From assembly GCF_002236115.1 (NCBI RefSeq), contig NZ_NIWT01000002.1:248001-312000 (forward strand): DNA of 64,000 bases. The letters are read 5' to 3'. Shown piece by piece: positions 30,423 through 40,011 of this stretch. The notes under the pieces were generated by a model. That model saw only the letters and a program-made list of their open reading frames with translations. It did no database searches and was not told the origin of the DNA. Within the stretch, counting starts at the first letter, position 1, and every line of letters starts with the position of its first letter. A program made the translations under genes and the position numbers. The DNA is from Pseudomonas jessenii (GTDB lineage: Bacteria > Pseudomonadota > Gammaproteobacteria > Pseudomonadales > Pseudomonadaceae).

Positions 30423-31034
30423 ATGACTGATACCCCCGATCGTGACGAACGCCACCTGGCGCGCATGCAGCGCAAAAAAGCCGTGATCGACGAGCGCATC
30501 GCCAATTCCCCGAACGAGTGTGGCCTGCTACTGGTGCTGACCGGCAACGGCAAGGGCAAGAGCAGTTCGGCCTTCGGCATGCTTGCCCGCGCCATGGGGC
30601 ACGGCATGCAATGCGGCGTGGTGCAGTTCATCAAGGGCCGCAACAGTACGGGGGAGGAGTTGTTCTTCCGGCGCTTTCCCGAGCAGGTGCGTTTTCATGT
30701 GATGGGCGAAGGCTTTACCTGGGAAACCCAGGACCGCCAGCGCGACATCGCCGCCGCCGAAGCGGCCTGGGCAGTGTCGCAGCAACTGCTGCGCGATCCG
30801 TCCATCGGTCTGGTGGTGCTCGATGAGCTGAACATCGCTCTCAAGCACGGCTACCTCGATCTCGATCAAGTGCTCAGCGACTTGCAGGCCCGGCCGCCGA
30901 TGCAACACGTGGTGGTCACCGGTCGTGCCGCCAAGCCGGAGATGATCGAGATGGCTGACACCGTCACCGAAATGGGCGTGATCAAGCACGCCTTTCAAGC
31001 CGGGATCAAAGCGCAGAAAGGCGTCGAATTGTGA
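30423..31034 (+). CDS. cobO: Cob(I)yrinic acid a,c-diamide adenosyltransferase
   Basis: Transfers adenosyl from ATP to reduced corrinoids (BtuR/CobO/CobA type). The P-loop GNGKGKSSSAFGMLARA follows an N-terminal helical segment that helps bind the corrinoid. LVVLDELNIALKHGYL is the Walker-B-like region and VVTGRAAKPEMIEMAD the C-terminal motif. The Met at 30423 gives 203 residues; an upstream start would enter the riboswitch leader. It is the first gene of the cob operon, and its stop overlaps the cobB start. Confidence 0.96.
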   Translation: MTDTPDRDERHLARMQRKKAVIDERIANSPNECGLLLVLTGNGKGKSSSAFGMLARAMGHGMQCGVVQFIKGRNSTGEELFFRRFPEQVRFHVMGEGFTWETQDRQRDIAAAEAAWAVSQQLLRDPSIGLVVLDELNIALKHGYLDLDQVLSDLQARPPMQHVVVTGRAAKPEMIEMADTVTEMGVIKHAFQAGIKAQKGVEL

Positions 31035-32368
31035 GTCAGCCTCGGCACTGTCCGGCGGTACTGATTGCCGCGCCGGCCTCTGGCCAGGGCAAGACCACCG
31101 TCACCGCGGCACTGGCCCGATTGCATCGCAATCAGGGGCGTAAGGTCCGAGTGTTCAAGTGCGGGCCCGACTTTCTCGATCCGATGATCCTCGAGCGCGC
31201 CAGCGGTGCGCCGGTGTATCAGCTGGACATGTGGATGGTCGGCGAGCAGGAGAGTCGCCGGTTGCTGTGGGAAGCCGCCGCTGAAGCCGACCTGATCCTG
31301 ATCGAAGGCGTCATGGGGTTGTTCGACGGTACGCCGTCGAGCGCCGATCTGGCGCGGCATTTCGGTGTACCGGTGCTGGGGGTGATCGATGGCACCGCCA
31401 TGGCCCAGACCTTTGGCGCATTGGCCCTGGGGCTGGCGCGTTATCAGCCGGACTTGCCGTTTGCCGGCGTGCTGGCCAATCGTGTCGGCACGCAGCGCCA
31501 CGCGCAACTGCTCGAAGGCAGCCTGACTGAGGGGTTGCGCTGGTACGGCGCGCTGTCCCGGGAAACCGGGATCGAATTGCCGAGCCGGCACCTGGGGCTG
31601 GTGCAGGCCAGTGAGTTGAACGATCTCGACCTGCGCCTCGACGCGGCAGCCGATGCCCTGGCCAGCAGTTGCGAGGTCGCGCTGCCACCGGCAGTCGAAT
31701 TCGCCGCCCCTGATGTCATCGCGGCCGAACCGCTGCTGGCCGGTGTACGCATTGCCGTCGCCCGCGATGAAGCCTTTGCGTTCACCTACGGCGCGAGCCT
31801 GGATCTGCTGCGGGCGATGGGCGCCGAGTTGTCATTCTTCTCACCGATCCGCGACCGTGCGTTGCCGCAGGCGGACAGCCTGTATCTGCCGGGCGGCTAC
31901 CCGGAACTGCACCATGTTGCGCTGGCGCAAAACACCGCGATGCTCGATGCGATCCGCGCCCACCACCGGGCAGGCAAACCGTTGCTCGCCGAGTGTGGCG
32001 GCATGCTGTATCTGCTCGACTCCCTGACCGATGTCGAAGGCACTCGCGCCGAACTGGTTGGCTTGCTGGCTGGTGATGCGGTCATGCAAAAGCGCCTGGC
32101 AGCGCTGGCTTTGCAAGCGGTGGAACTGCCGGAAGGCTCGCTGCGCGGGCACACCTATCACCATTCGCTGACCACCACTGAACTGGCGCCGATTGCCCGT
32201 GGCTTGAGCCCTAACGGCGGGCGCGGAGCGGAGGCGGTCTACCGTGAGGGGCGGATGACTGCCTCTTACGTGCACTTTTATTTTCCGTCGAACCCCTCGG
32301 CGATTGCCGCGCTGTTTGCGCCTGACCAAAACCCTGTGGGAGCGAGCCTGCTCGCGAAGAGGCCATGA
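31031..32368 (+). CDS. cobB: Cobyrinate a,c-diamide synthase
   Basis: Glutamine-dependent amidation of carboxylates a and c of the corrin ring. The N-terminal synthetase domain has the P-loop APASGQGKTTVTAALARL and DPMILERASG. The C-terminal class-I glutamine amidotransferase-like domain has the nucleophile Cys in LLAECGGMLYL and the His in SYVHFYFPSNP. The start is GTG, overlapping the cobO stop (GTGA). The last dozen residues ([12 protein letters not shown]) are encoded by a REP element rather than by family-conserved sequence. Confidence 0.95.
   Translation: MSQPRHCPAVLIAAPASGQGKTTVTAALARLHRNQGRKVRVFKCGPDFLDPMILERASGAPVYQLDMWMVGEQESRRLLWEAAAEADLILIEGVMGLFDGTPSSADLARHFGVPVLGVIDGTAMAQTFGALALGLARYQPDLPFAGVLANRVGTQRHAQLLEGSLTEGLRWYGALSRETGIELPSRHLGLVQASELNDLDLRLDAAADALASSCEVALPPAVEFAAPDVIAAEPLLAGVRIAVARDEAFAFTYGASLDLLRAMGAELSFFSPIRDRALPQADSLYLPGGYPELHHVALAQNTAMLDAIRAHHRAGKPLLAECGGMLYLLDSLTDVEGTRAELVGLLAGDAVMQKRLAALALQAVELPEGSLRGHTYHHSLTTTELAPIARGLSPNGGRGAEAVYREGRMTASYVHFYFPSNPSAIAALFAPDQNPVGASLLAKRP
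32334..32364. repeat. Single REP inside the 3' end of cobB
   Basis: GTGGGAGCGAGCCTGCTCGC (32336-32355), a one-mismatch copy of the REP core, lies in frame in cobB and encodes VGASLLA. No inverted partner is nearby, so it is a lone REP, in coding sequence. Confidence 0.85.
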
Positions 32369-33015
32369 GCGACAACGCATTCTCCGAAGCCGAGCGCGCG
32401 GCGGTGTACCGCGCCATCGCCGAGCGCCGCGACATGCGCCACTTCAGCGGCGGCACCGTCGAGCCCGAATTGCTCCGTCGTCTGCTCGAAGCCGCGCATC
32501 AGGCCCCCAGTGTCGGCCTGATGCAGCCCTGGCGCTTCATCCGCATCAGCGATCGCGCCTTGCGCGGGCAAATCCAGGCCCTGGTAGAAGAAGAACGCAT
32601 CCGCACCGCCGAAGCCCTTGGCGAGCGCAGCGATGAGTTCATGAAGCTCAAGGTGGAAGGCATCAACGATTGCGCCGAGGTGCTGGTCGCCGCACTGATG
32701 GATGACCGCGAGCAGCATATCTTCGGCCGCCGCACGCTGCCGGAAATGGACATGGCTTCGTTGTCCTGCGCGATCCAGAACCTGTGGCTGGCGTCCCGTG
32801 CCGAAGGGCTGGGCATGGGGTGGGTGTCGCTGTTCGAACCACAGGCACTGGCGGACCTGTTGAGATTGCCGCCGGGTGCCAAGCCGTTGGCCGTGCTGTG
32901 CCTGGGGCCGGTCAAAGAGTTCTATCCGGCGCCGATGCTGGTGCTCGAAGGCTGGGCGCAGGCGCGTCCGCTACATGAATTGCTGTATGAAAATTATTGG
33001 GGAGTGAGTCAATGA
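32365..33015 (+). CDS. bluB: 5,6-dimethylbenzimidazole synthase
   Basis: Flavin-destroying enzyme that makes the lower ligand of B12 from FMN in an oxygen-dependent reaction. A nitroreductase fold of 216 residues with FMN contacts in [10 protein letters not shown] and [15 protein letters not shown], and a C-terminal [17 protein letters not shown]. BluB signatures ([22 protein letters not shown]) separate it from other nitroreductases. The start overlaps the cobB stop by 4 bases. It shows the organism makes its own DMB. Confidence 0.95.
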   Translation: MSDNAFSEAERAAVYRAIAERRDMRHFSGGTVEPELLRRLLEAAHQAPSVGLMQPWRFIRISDRALRGQIQALVEEERIRTAEALGERSDEFMKLKVEGINDCAEVLVAALMDDREQHIFGRRTLPEMDMASLSCAIQNLWLASRAEGLGMGWVSLFEPQALADLLRLPPGAKPLAVLCLGPVKEFYPAPMLVLEGWAQARPLHELLYENYWGVSQ

Positions 33016-33920
33016 GTGTGGCGTTGTTGAGTGTCGCCGCGGTTGCGCTGGATGCGCTGCTGGGTGAACCCAAACGCTGGCATCCGCTGGTGGCGTTCGG
33101 CCGTTTTGCCGAGCGCATCGAGCAACGTTTCAACGGCGGCGGTCGCGGCTGGCGCAGCCATGGCGTCACCGCGTGGGTGATTGCCGTGTTGCCACTGACG
33201 CTACTGGCCACGGCATTCTCCTGGGCGCCTTATGTCGGCTGGATCGTCGAGATTCTCGCGCTCTATTGCGCCCTCGGCATGCGCAGCCTCGGTGAGCACG
33301 TCACGCCTGTGGCCAAGGCCCTGCGCAGTAATGACCTGGAAGCGGCGCGCACGCGGGTGAGCTATCTGGTCAGCCGCCAGACCAGCGAACTGGATGAAAC
33401 CGAAGTTGCCCGTGCCGCTACCGAGTCGGTACTGGAAAACGGAAGCGATGCGGTGTTCGCAGCGTTGTTCTGGTTTGCCGTGGCGGGCGCGCCGGGCGTG
33501 GTGCTCTACCGCCTGAGCAATACGCTGGATGCGATGTGGGGTTATCGCAATGAGCGCTTCGAACGGTTCGGCTGGGCGGCGGCGAAGGTCGACGACGTAC
33601 TCAATTACATTCCTGCGCGCCTGGTGGCACTGACATACGCGCTGCTGGGCAAAACCCGGCTGGCATTGAAATGCTGGCGCACCCAGGCCCCGACCTGGGA
33701 TAGCCCGAACGCCGGCCCGGTGATGGCGGCAGGGGCGGGTGCCCTTGGTGTCGAATTGGGTGGGGCGGCGATTTATCACGGCGAACTGCATCAGCGTCCG
33801 CAGTTGGGCGAAGGTGTGCCGGCGGATGCCGACTCGATTGACCGGGGCTGGCAATTGGTCCAGCGCGGGGTATGGTTATGGCTGCTGATTCTCTGCCTGG
33901 GGGCCGAATTTTATGCTTGA
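33012..33920 (+). CDS. cobD: Adenosylcobinamide-phosphate synthase (CbiB/CobD)
   Basis: Membrane protein that attaches the aminopropanol(-phosphate) arm to adenosylcobyric acid. The start at 33012 overlaps the bluB stop by 4 bases and gives 302 residues. Family motifs: [19 protein letters not shown] at the N-terminus, [65 protein letters not shown] and [15 protein letters not shown]. Several hydrophobic segments are present. It overlaps cobC by 8 bases. Confidence 0.95.
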   Translation: MSVALLSVAAVALDALLGEPKRWHPLVAFGRFAERIEQRFNGGGRGWRSHGVTAWVIAVLPLTLLATAFSWAPYVGWIVEILALYCALGMRSLGEHVTPVAKALRSNDLEAARTRVSYLVSRQTSELDETEVARAATESVLENGSDAVFAALFWFAVAGAPGVVLYRLSNTLDAMWGYRNERFERFGWAAAKVDDVLNYIPARLVALTYALLGKTRLALKCWRTQAPTWDSPNAGPVMAAGAGALGVELGGAAIYHGELHQRPQLGEGVPADADSIDRGWQLVQRGVWLWLLILCLGAEFYA

Positions 33921-34905
33921 GCACGGTGGGCGACTGCGCAAGGCGGCGCTCGAATACGGCATAGATGAAGCCGACTGGCTGGACCTGTCCACCGGCCTTG
34001 CGCCCTGGCCGTTTCCGGTGCCGGATATTCCGCTGCGGGCCTGGGCCCGTTTGCCGGAGACGGACGACGGTCTGGAGCAGGCCGCCTGTGATTACTACGG
34101 CACCTTGCAGGCATTGCCGGTGGCCGGCTCGCAAATGGCGATTCAACTGCTGCCGCGATTGCGTCGGGCGGGCAAGGTCGGCGTACTGTCGCCGTGTTAT
34201 GCCGAGCACGCCGAAGCGTGGCGTCGCAACGGCTACATCGTGCGTGAAGTGCTGGAGCAGGAAGTCGACTTCTTTATCGACAGTTTCGACGTGCTGGTGG
34301 TGGTCAATCCGAATAACCCCACGGGTCTGAGCCTCACTCCCAGTCGGCTGCTCGACTGGCACACGCGACTGGCGCAGCGCGGTGGCTGGCTGGTGGTGGA
34401 CGAAGCGTTCATGGATAACACGCCGCAACTGAGCCTGGCGCCGTTTGCCCATCAAGTCGGATTGATCGTCTTGCGTTCCTTCGGCAAGTTTTTCGGCCTG
34501 GCCGGTGTGCGCCTGGGGTTTGTGCTGGCCGAGCGCAAGTTGCTCAAGTTGCTGGCAGAACAAGTGGGGCCGTGGGCCGTGAGCGGGGCAACCCGGGTAG
34601 TGGGCCAGGCCTGTCTGCGCGATACCGAGGGACAAACGCGGCAACGGGTGCGCACCGAAGAGGCCAGCGAGCGCCTTGCGTCGTTGCTCGAACAGCACGG
34701 CTTCGAGCCCCAGGGCGGTTGTGCGCTGTTCCAGTGGCTGATCACCGAGCGCGCCGAAGAGCTGCATGAATTCATGGCCCAGCGCGGCATTCTCCTGCGG
34801 TTGTTCACGCACAACAGCAGCCTGCGATTCGGCTTGCCCGGTGACGAAATCGCCTGGGTACGACTGGCGCTGGCGTTCGACGATTTCGCCAAGGAAAACC
34901 AATGA
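33913..34905 (+). CDS. cobC: Threonine-phosphate decarboxylase
   Basis: PLP-dependent enzyme that makes (R)-1-aminopropan-2-ol phosphate for CobD. A 330-residue class-I/II aminotransferase fold with [13 protein letters not shown], the acidic residue in LVVDEAFMD, and the Schiff-base Lys in [17 protein letters not shown]. The histidinol-phosphate aminotransferase family is the nearest look-alike, but the cob context and overlaps with cobD and cobQ settle the role. Confidence 0.94.
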   Translation: MLEHGGRLRKAALEYGIDEADWLDLSTGLAPWPFPVPDIPLRAWARLPETDDGLEQAACDYYGTLQALPVAGSQMAIQLLPRLRRAGKVGVLSPCYAEHAEAWRRNGYIVREVLEQEVDFFIDSFDVLVVVNPNNPTGLSLTPSRLLDWHTRLAQRGGWLVVDEAFMDNTPQLSLAPFAHQVGLIVLRSFGKFFGLAGVRLGFVLAERKLLKLLAEQVGPWAVSGATRVVGQACLRDTEGQTRQRVRTEEASERLASLLEQHGFEPQGGCALFQWLITERAEELHEFMAQRGILLRLFTHNSSLRFGLPGDEIAWVRLALAFDDFAKENQ

Positions 34906-36353
34906 CCACGCTGATGGTGCAGGGCACCACATCGGATGCCGGTAAAAGCACGCTGGTAACCGCGTTGTGCCGCTGGGTCACGCGTCAGGGCGTCAGGGTG
35001 GTGCCGTTCAAGCCACAGAACATGGCCCTCAACAGCGCGGTGACCGCCGACGGTGGCGAGATCGGCCGCGCCCAGGCGGTACAGGCCCAGGCCGCGCACC
35101 TCGAACCGCACACCGACATGAACCCGGTGTTGCTCAAGCCCAACAGTGACACCGGTGCCCAGGTGATCATCCATGGCCGCGCTGTCACGACCATGAATGC
35201 GGTCGCCTATCACGACTACAAAACCATCGCCATGCAAGCGGTGCTGGCCTCCCACGAGCGCTTGAGCGCGGCGTATCCGCTGGTGATGGTCGAGGGTGCG
35301 GGCTCGCCGGCGGAAATCAATCTGCGGGCCGGGGACATCGCCAACATGGGCTTCGCCGAAGCGGTGGATTGCCCGGTGCTGCTGATCGCCGATATCAATC
35401 GCGGCGGGGTTTTTGCCCATCTCGTAGGCACCCTCGAACTGCTGTCGCCGAGCGAACAGGCGCGGGTCAAAGGCTTCATCATCAATCGTTTTCGTGGTGA
35501 TATCGCGTTGCTGCAACCCGGTCTGGACTGGCTTGAAGAGCGCACCGGCAAACCGGTGATCGGCGTGCTGCCCTACGTGATGGATCTGCACCTGGAGGCC
35601 GAGGACGGCATCGATCAACGCCAGACCGATAAAGCCGAACAGGTGCTCAAGGTGGTGGTGCCGGTGCTGCCGCGCATCAGCAATCACACCGATTTCGATC
35701 CGCTGCGCCTGCATCCGCAAGTGGACCTGCAATTCATCGGCCCCGGCCAGGCGATTCCGCCCGCCGACCTGATTATCCTTCCCGGCTCGAAAAGTGTGCG
35801 CAGCGACCTCGCGTACCTGCGAGCCAACGGCTGGGACACCGCCATCGCCCGGCATCTGCGTTACGGCGGGAAACTGCTGGGGATCTGTGGCGGCCTGCAG
35901 ATGCTCGGTGAGCAGGTACATGACCCGCTGGGCCTCGAAGGTGCGCCGGGTTCCAGTGCCGGTTTGGGGCTGCTGGCGTTCCAGACCCAGCTCGAACAAG
36001 AGAAGCAGTTGCGCAATGTGCGTGGTCGCCTGGCGCTGGAAGATGCGTCGGTGGCGGGCTATGAAATTCATGCCGGCGTGACCACCGGACCGGCCCTGGA
36101 ACATGCCGCCGTGCATCTGGATGACGGCCGCTGTGATGGTGCGCAAAGTGCCGACGGGCAGATTTTCGGCACCTACCTGCACGGGCTGTTCGAATCGCCG
36201 GCGGCGTGCAGTGCACTGCTGCGCTGGGCCGGGTTGCAGGATGTGCAGGCGGTGGATTACCACGCCTTGCGCGAGCGTGATATCGAGCGGCTGGCGGATC
36301 TGGTGGAGAAGCATCTGGATACTTCTCTGCTGCGTCAGCTCTGTGGGTTCTGA
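34902..36353 (+). CDS. cobQ: Cobyric acid synthase
   Basis: Glutamine-dependent amidation of side chains b, d, e and g of adenosylcobyrinic acid a,c-diamide. The P-loop-type N-terminus is [33 protein letters not shown] and [15 protein letters not shown] are family motifs. The amidotransferase domain has the Cys in [13 protein letters not shown] and the His in GTYLHGLFE. Length is 483. ATGA overlap with cobC. A REPIN separates it from cobU, marking a possible operon break or internal transcript end. Confidence 0.97.
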   Translation: MTTLMVQGTTSDAGKSTLVTALCRWVTRQGVRVVPFKPQNMALNSAVTADGGEIGRAQAVQAQAAHLEPHTDMNPVLLKPNSDTGAQVIIHGRAVTTMNAVAYHDYKTIAMQAVLASHERLSAAYPLVMVEGAGSPAEINLRAGDIANMGFAEAVDCPVLLIADINRGGVFAHLVGTLELLSPSEQARVKGFIINRFRGDIALLQPGLDWLEERTGKPVIGVLPYVMDLHLEAEDGIDQRQTDKAEQVLKVVVPVLPRISNHTDFDPLRLHPQVDLQFIGPGQAIPPADLIILPGSKSVRSDLAYLRANGWDTAIARHLRYGGKLLGICGGLQMLGEQVHDPLGLEGAPGSSAGLGLLAFQTQLEQEKQLRNVRGRLALEDASVAGYEIHAGVTTGPALEHAAVHLDDGRCDGAQSADGQIFGTYLHGLFESPAACSALLRWAGLQDVQAVDYHALRERDIERLADLVEKHLDTSLLRQLCGF

Positions 36354-36366
36354 GGTGGCTGTTGCG

Positions 36367-36467
36367 GCCCCATCGCGAGCAAGCTCGCTCCCACAGGTTA
36401 TGAGGTGTAATCAAAATGTATGTTCAGCCTGGATCAATTGTGGGAGCGAGCTTGCTCGCGATGAGGG
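36367..36467. repeat. REPIN inside the cob cluster
   Basis: CCATCGCGAGCAAGCTCGC (from 36370) and GTGGGAGCGAGCTTGCTCGC (to 36460) inverted, filling most of the only real gap in the cob cluster (cobQ to cobU, 148 bases). Confidence 0.9.
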
Positions 36468-36501
36468 CCGTCGCCTCCCCGAAGATTTTAAGGAATAAGC
36501 A

Positions 36502-37023
36502 ATGCTCCAACTGATCCTCGGCGGCGCCCGTTCCGGCAAGAGTCGCCTGGCTGAAAAACTCGCCATCGACAGCGCCCTGGCCGTGACCTACATCGCCACC
36601 AGCCAGCCACTGGACGGAGAAATGAGCGAGCGGGTGGCCCATCACCGGGCCCGTCGTCCTGCCGAATGGGCCTTGATCGAAGAACCGGTGGAACTGGCCC
36701 GGGTGCTGCGTGAGTCCGCCCGTGTCGACCGTTGCCTACTGGTGGATTGCCTGACCCTGTGGCTGACCAATCTGCTGATGCTCGACGATGCCGAGCGCTT
36801 GCACGCCGAGCGTGATGCCTTGCTGGACTGCCTGGCGTCGCTGCCGGGTGAAATCATTTTTGTCAGCAACGAGACCGGAATGGGTGTCGTGCCGCTGGGC
36901 GAATTGACTCGCCGCTATGTCGATGAAGCCGGTTGGCTGCATCAAGCTCTGGCTGAGCGTTGTCAGCGTGTCGTACTGACCGTCGCCGGCCTGCCCCTGA
37001 CTCTGAAAGGAACTGCGTTATGA
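36502..37023 (+). CDS. cobU: Adenosylcobinamide kinase / adenosylcobinamide-phosphate guanylyltransferase
   Basis: Bifunctional enzyme that phosphorylates adenosylcobinamide and links it to GMP. A 173-residue protein with the P-loop [16 protein letters not shown] at the N-terminus, the His of the guanylylated intermediate in [15 protein letters not shown], and the C-terminal [24 protein letters not shown]. The start is ATG after AAGGAA. Known as cobP in the aerobic-pathway naming. ATGA overlap with cobT. Confidence 0.96.
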   Translation: MLQLILGGARSGKSRLAEKLAIDSALAVTYIATSQPLDGEMSERVAHHRARRPAEWALIEEPVELARVLRESARVDRCLLVDCLTLWLTNLLMLDDAERLHAERDALLDCLASLPGEIIFVSNETGMGVVPLGELTRRYVDEAGWLHQALAERCQRVVLTVAGLPLTLKGTAL

Positions 37024-38075
37024 CTCAATCCTGGTGGCTGAACCCGTGCAAGCCGGTCGATACCCAAGCGGTCGAACAGGCCCAGGCACGGCAACAGCAA
37101 CTGACCAAGCCGGCCGGCTCCCTCGGTCAGCTGGAAGCGCTGGCGGTGCAGCTGGCGGGATTGCAGGGGCGGGTCAAGCCAAGCCTGGAGCAGGTGTGGA
37201 TCGCGATTTTTGCCGGCGACCATGGCGTCGTCGCCGAGGGCGTGTCGGCGTTTCCCCAGGAAGTCACCGGGCAGATGCTGCTCAACTTCGTCAGCGGTGG
37301 CGCGGCGATCAGCGTGCTGGCGCGGCAACTGGGCGCTTCCCTTGAGGTGGTGGATCTTGGCACGGTGACGCCGTCGCTAAACCTGCCGGGCGTGCGCCAT
37401 CTGAATGTCGGCCCCGGCACCGCGAATTTTGTACAGGGACCGGCCATGACCCAGGCCCAGGGGCAACTCGCCTTGCAGGCCGGTCGTGACAGCGTGCAGC
37501 GGGCAATTGCCACCGGTGCGCAGTTGTTTATCGGTGGCGAAATGGGCATCGGTAACACCACCGCTGCCAGTGCATTGGCGTGTGCGCTACTCGATTGCCC
37601 GGTGGTGCATTTGACCGGGCCTGGCACCGGGCTCAATGCCGAAGGTGTCAGCCACAAGGCCCAGGTCATCGAGCGCGCCCTGGCATTGCATGGCGCGCAG
37701 CGTGGCGATGCCTTGCAGACCCTGTTCAACCTCGGCGGCTTTGAGATCGCCGCGCTGGTCGGTGCCTATCTCGCGTGTGCCCAGGAAGGTGTCGCGGTGC
37801 TGGTGGATGGCTTCATTTGCAGTGTCGCGGCGCTAGTAGCGGTGCGCTTGAATCCAGAGTGTCGTCAGTGGCTGTTGTTCGGTCATCGCGGCGCCGAGCC
37901 GGGGCATCGTCATGTGCTGGAAACCCTGGATGCGCAACCCTTGCTCGATCTCGGCCTGCGGCTTGGTGAAGGCAGTGGTGCGGCGTTGGCTGTGCCGCTG
38001 CTGCGCCTGGCTTGCGACCTGCACGGGCAAATGGCGACCTTTGCCGAAGCCGCCGTGGCAGATCGTCCGGCATGA
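37020..38075 (+). CDS. cobT: Nicotinate-nucleotide-dimethylbenzimidazole phosphoribosyltransferase
   Basis: Activates DMB to alpha-ribazole phosphate using NaMN. The Met at 37020 ([14 protein letters not shown]) gives 351 residues and a 4-base overlap with cobU. Motifs: [49 protein letters not shown], and the C-terminal [18 protein letters not shown] with the catalytic Glu. ATGA overlap with the phosphatase gene. It uses the DMB made by BluB. Confidence 0.97.
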   Translation: MTQSWWLNPCKPVDTQAVEQAQARQQQLTKPAGSLGQLEALAVQLAGLQGRVKPSLEQVWIAIFAGDHGVVAEGVSAFPQEVTGQMLLNFVSGGAAISVLARQLGASLEVVDLGTVTPSLNLPGVRHLNVGPGTANFVQGPAMTQAQGQLALQAGRDSVQRAIATGAQLFIGGEMGIGNTTAASALACALLDCPVVHLTGPGTGLNAEGVSHKAQVIERALALHGAQRGDALQTLFNLGGFEIAALVGAYLACAQEGVAVLVDGFICSVAALVAVRLNPECRQWLLFGHRGAEPGHRHVLETLDAQPLLDLGLRLGEGSGAALAVPLLRLACDLHGQMATFAEAAVADRPA

Positions 38076-38647
38076 CCTTGCGCGTGGATCTGTTGCGTCA
38101 CGGTGAAACCGAACTCGGCGGCGGCCTGCGCGGCAGTATCGATGATACGTTGACCGACACGGGCTGGGCGCAGATGCGCGCCGCCGTGATCGGGCAAGGT
38201 CCGTGGGATCGGCTGGTCAGTTCGCCGTTGCAGCGTTGTGCGCGGTTTGCCGAGGAACTCGCTGCGCAACTGGGTGTTCCGGTGCAACTGGACAAAGACC
38301 TGCAAGAGTTGCATTTCGGTGCTTGGGAAGGGCAGAGCGCGGCGGCGTTGATGGAAACCGACGCGCAGGCCCTGGGTTTGTTCTGGGCCGATCCCTATTC
38401 GTTCACGCCGCCTCAGGGTGAGCCGGTTGCAGACTTTTCGGCACGGGTGCTGGCAGCGCTGGAGCGTTTGCACGCGACCTGTGCCGGTGAGCGCATTCTA
38501 CTGATCAGCCATGGTGGTGTGATGCGTCTGTTGCTGGCACAGGCGCGCGGGTTGCCACGGGAGCAACTGCTCAACGTTGAGGTCGGGCATGGTGCACTGT
38601 TTTCGCTGACGGTGGAGCCTGCGGGCGTGTTGAAGGAAGTGCTCTGA
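38072..38647 (+). CDS. cobC: Alpha-ribazole phosphatase, histidine phosphatase superfamily
   Basis: Removes phosphate from alpha-ribazole-5'-phosphate or from adenosylcobalamin-5'-phosphate. A 191-residue histidine phosphatase: the phosphohistidine lies in [11 protein letters not shown] (residues 7-17), followed by [15 protein letters not shown], the acid-base region [10 protein letters not shown], and the second His in [13 protein letters not shown]. It carries the Salmonella-style symbol cobC, distinct from the decarboxylase cobC upstream. Followed by cobS after 2 bases. Confidence 0.92.
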   Translation: MTLRVDLLRHGETELGGGLRGSIDDTLTDTGWAQMRAAVIGQGPWDRLVSSPLQRCARFAEELAAQLGVPVQLDKDLQELHFGAWEGQSAAALMETDAQALGLFWADPYSFTPPQGEPVADFSARVLAALERLHATCAGERILLISHGGVMRLLLAQARGLPREQLLNVEVGHGALFSLTVEPAGVLKEVL

Positions 38648-38649
38648 CC

Positions 38650-39381
38650 ATGCTGCCATTCTGGATTGCCCTGCAATTTCTCAGCAGCCTGCCGATTCGC
38701 CTGCCCGGAATGCCTGAGCCCCGGGAAATGGGGCGGTCGCTGCTGTTTTATCCGCTGGTGGGATTGCTCTTTGGCGCGATTCTGTGGGCAGTCAACTGGC
38801 TGTTGCTGGGTACACCAACCTTGCTGCACGCGGCGTTGTTGCTGAGCCTTTGGGTGCTGCTCAGCGGCGGCTTGCATCTCGATGGCCTGGCGGACAGCGC
38901 CGATGCCTGGCTCGGCGGTTTTGGCGACCGTGAGCGCACGCTGACCATCATGAAAGACCCGCGCAGCGGGCCGATCGCCGTGGTGACGCTGGTGCTGGTG
39001 TTGTTGCTTAAATTCACCGCACTGCTGGCGTTGATCGAGCAGCCGCATTCGCTGGCCTTGATCATTGTGCCGTTGATCGGTCGCAGCGCATTGCTCGGCT
39101 TGTTCCTGACTACGCCCTATGTGCGTGCCGGTGGCCTGGGCCAGGCATTGGCCGATCATCTTCCGCGTTCGCCGGGCAAGCAGGTGTTGGCGGTCAGCGC
39201 ATTGGCTTGTGTGTTGATCGCCGGCGTCAGTGGAGCGCTGGCGGTGGTGTTGGCGGCGCTGGGGTTTGTCTGGCTGCGCCAGGTGATGTTGCGGCGCCTG
39301 GGGGGCACGACAGGGGACACGGCGGGCGCGATGCTGGAGTTGCTGGAAGTTGCAGTGCTGGTAGGCTTGGCGTTGGCCTGA
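38650..39381 (+). CDS. cobS: Adenosylcobinamide-GDP ribazoletransferase (cobalamin synthase)
   Basis: Integral membrane enzyme that joins adenosylcobinamide-GDP to alpha-ribazole(-phosphate), the last assembly step. A 243-residue protein with about six membrane segments. Family motifs are FLSSLPIRLP at the N-terminus, the metal-binding GGLHLDGLADSADAWLGG, MKDPRSGPIAV, and RRLGGTTGDTAGAMLEL near the C-terminus. It is the last gene of the cob cluster; a REPIN follows and no intrinsic terminator is evident. Confidence 0.96.
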   Translation: MLPFWIALQFLSSLPIRLPGMPEPREMGRSLLFYPLVGLLFGAILWAVNWLLLGTPTLLHAALLLSLWVLLSGGLHLDGLADSADAWLGGFGDRERTLTIMKDPRSGPIAVVTLVLVLLLKFTALLALIEQPHSLALIIVPLIGRSALLGLFLTTPYVRAGGLGQALADHLPRSPGKQVLAVSALACVLIAGVSGALAVVLAALGFVWLRQVMLRRLGGTTGDTAGAMLELLEVAVLVGLALA

Positions 39382-39400
39382 TCGGGTTGTGTTGAATGTT

Positions 39401-39477
39401 CCGGCCTCTTCGCGGGCAAGCCCGCTCCCACATTGGAATGCGATCAACTGTGGGAGCGAGCTTGCTCGCGATGGCGA
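39401..39477. repeat. REPIN (compact)
   Basis: Left arm CTTCGCGGGCAAGCCCGCTC, a variant with compensating changes that keep the palindrome, and right arm GGGAGCGAGCTTGCTCGCGA, separated by about 20 bases. It follows cobS. Confidence 0.88.
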
Positions 39478-39535
39478 TCTACAGGACACCGCCCAATCAC
39501 TGAACAAACCCCATGCCACTTGATTTAACCGACTC

Positions 39536-39551
39536 GCGGGTATATACACGC
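39536..39551. promoter_or_regulatory. Putative MarR operator upstream of marR
   Basis: GCGGGTATATACACGC, an imperfect palindrome ending 3 bases before the marR start; it differs by one base from the perfect copy found after the gene. Binding here would block marR translation and transcription starts. Confidence 0.65.
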
Positions 39552-39554
39552 ACC

Positions 39555-39959
39555 ATGCTCGATTCCCAATGTTTATGCATCAACCTGCGTCGCGCCGCCC
39601 GTGGCGTCAGCAGGCACTACGACGGCGCTCTCGACGGCTTCGGGATCAACGTTGCGCAGTATTCTTTGCTGTGCAATCTGCAGCGTCTGGATCAGCCGAG
39701 CATCTCGACCCTGGCCGAGGCCATGGGCCTGGACCGCAGCACCCTGGGGCGCAATTTGCGTGTGCTGGAGGGCGATGGCCTGGTGACGCTGGTCGAGGGC
39801 GAGGACATGCGCAACCGCATCGTCCTGCTGACCGAGGCCGGGGCAGAGCGCCTCAAGGCTGCCTTGCCGGCCTGGGAAGCCGCGCAGCAGCGTTTGATCG
39901 ATCGCCTGGGTGCCGAGAAGCGCGAAACCTTATTGAAGCTGCTGGACGAACTGGCATGA
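39555..39959 (+). CDS. MarR family transcriptional regulator
   Basis: A 134-residue winged-helix repressor. LAEAMGLDRSTLGRNLRVLEGDGLV is the recognition helix and turn, followed by the wing EGEDMRNRIVLLTEAGAERL. N- and C-terminal helices would form the dimer. Met at 39555 was chosen because a GCGGGTATATA operator-like site lies directly upstream; an in-frame ATG at 39513 would place the operator inside the gene. A matching perfect operator sits before the downstream MFS gene, so it probably represses itself and that gene. The ligand is unknown. Confidence 0.88.
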   Translation: MLDSQCLCINLRRAARGVSRHYDGALDGFGINVAQYSLLCNLQRLDQPSISTLAEAMGLDRSTLGRNLRVLEGDGLVTLVEGEDMRNRIVLLTEAGAERLKAALPAWEAAQQRLIDRLGAEKRETLLKLLDELA

Positions 39960-39979
39960 TGCCGGTTTTTTCGATCTTA

Positions 39980-39997
39980 AGCGGGTATATACCCGCT
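39980..39997. promoter_or_regulatory. Perfect palindromic MarR operator before the MFS gene
   Basis: AGCGGGTATATACCCGCT is an 18-base perfect palindrome between marR and the MFS gene, ending 3 bases before the GGAG ribosome site. It shares GCGGGTATATA with the site before marR. Confidence 0.75.
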
Positions 39998-40011
39998 ATT
40001 GGAGAATAACA

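Noticed and set aside
39513..39554. An upstream start for marR at 39513
   Set aside because: It would put the GCGGGTATATACACGC operator inside the gene and has no ribosome site; the start at 39555 follows the operator directly.
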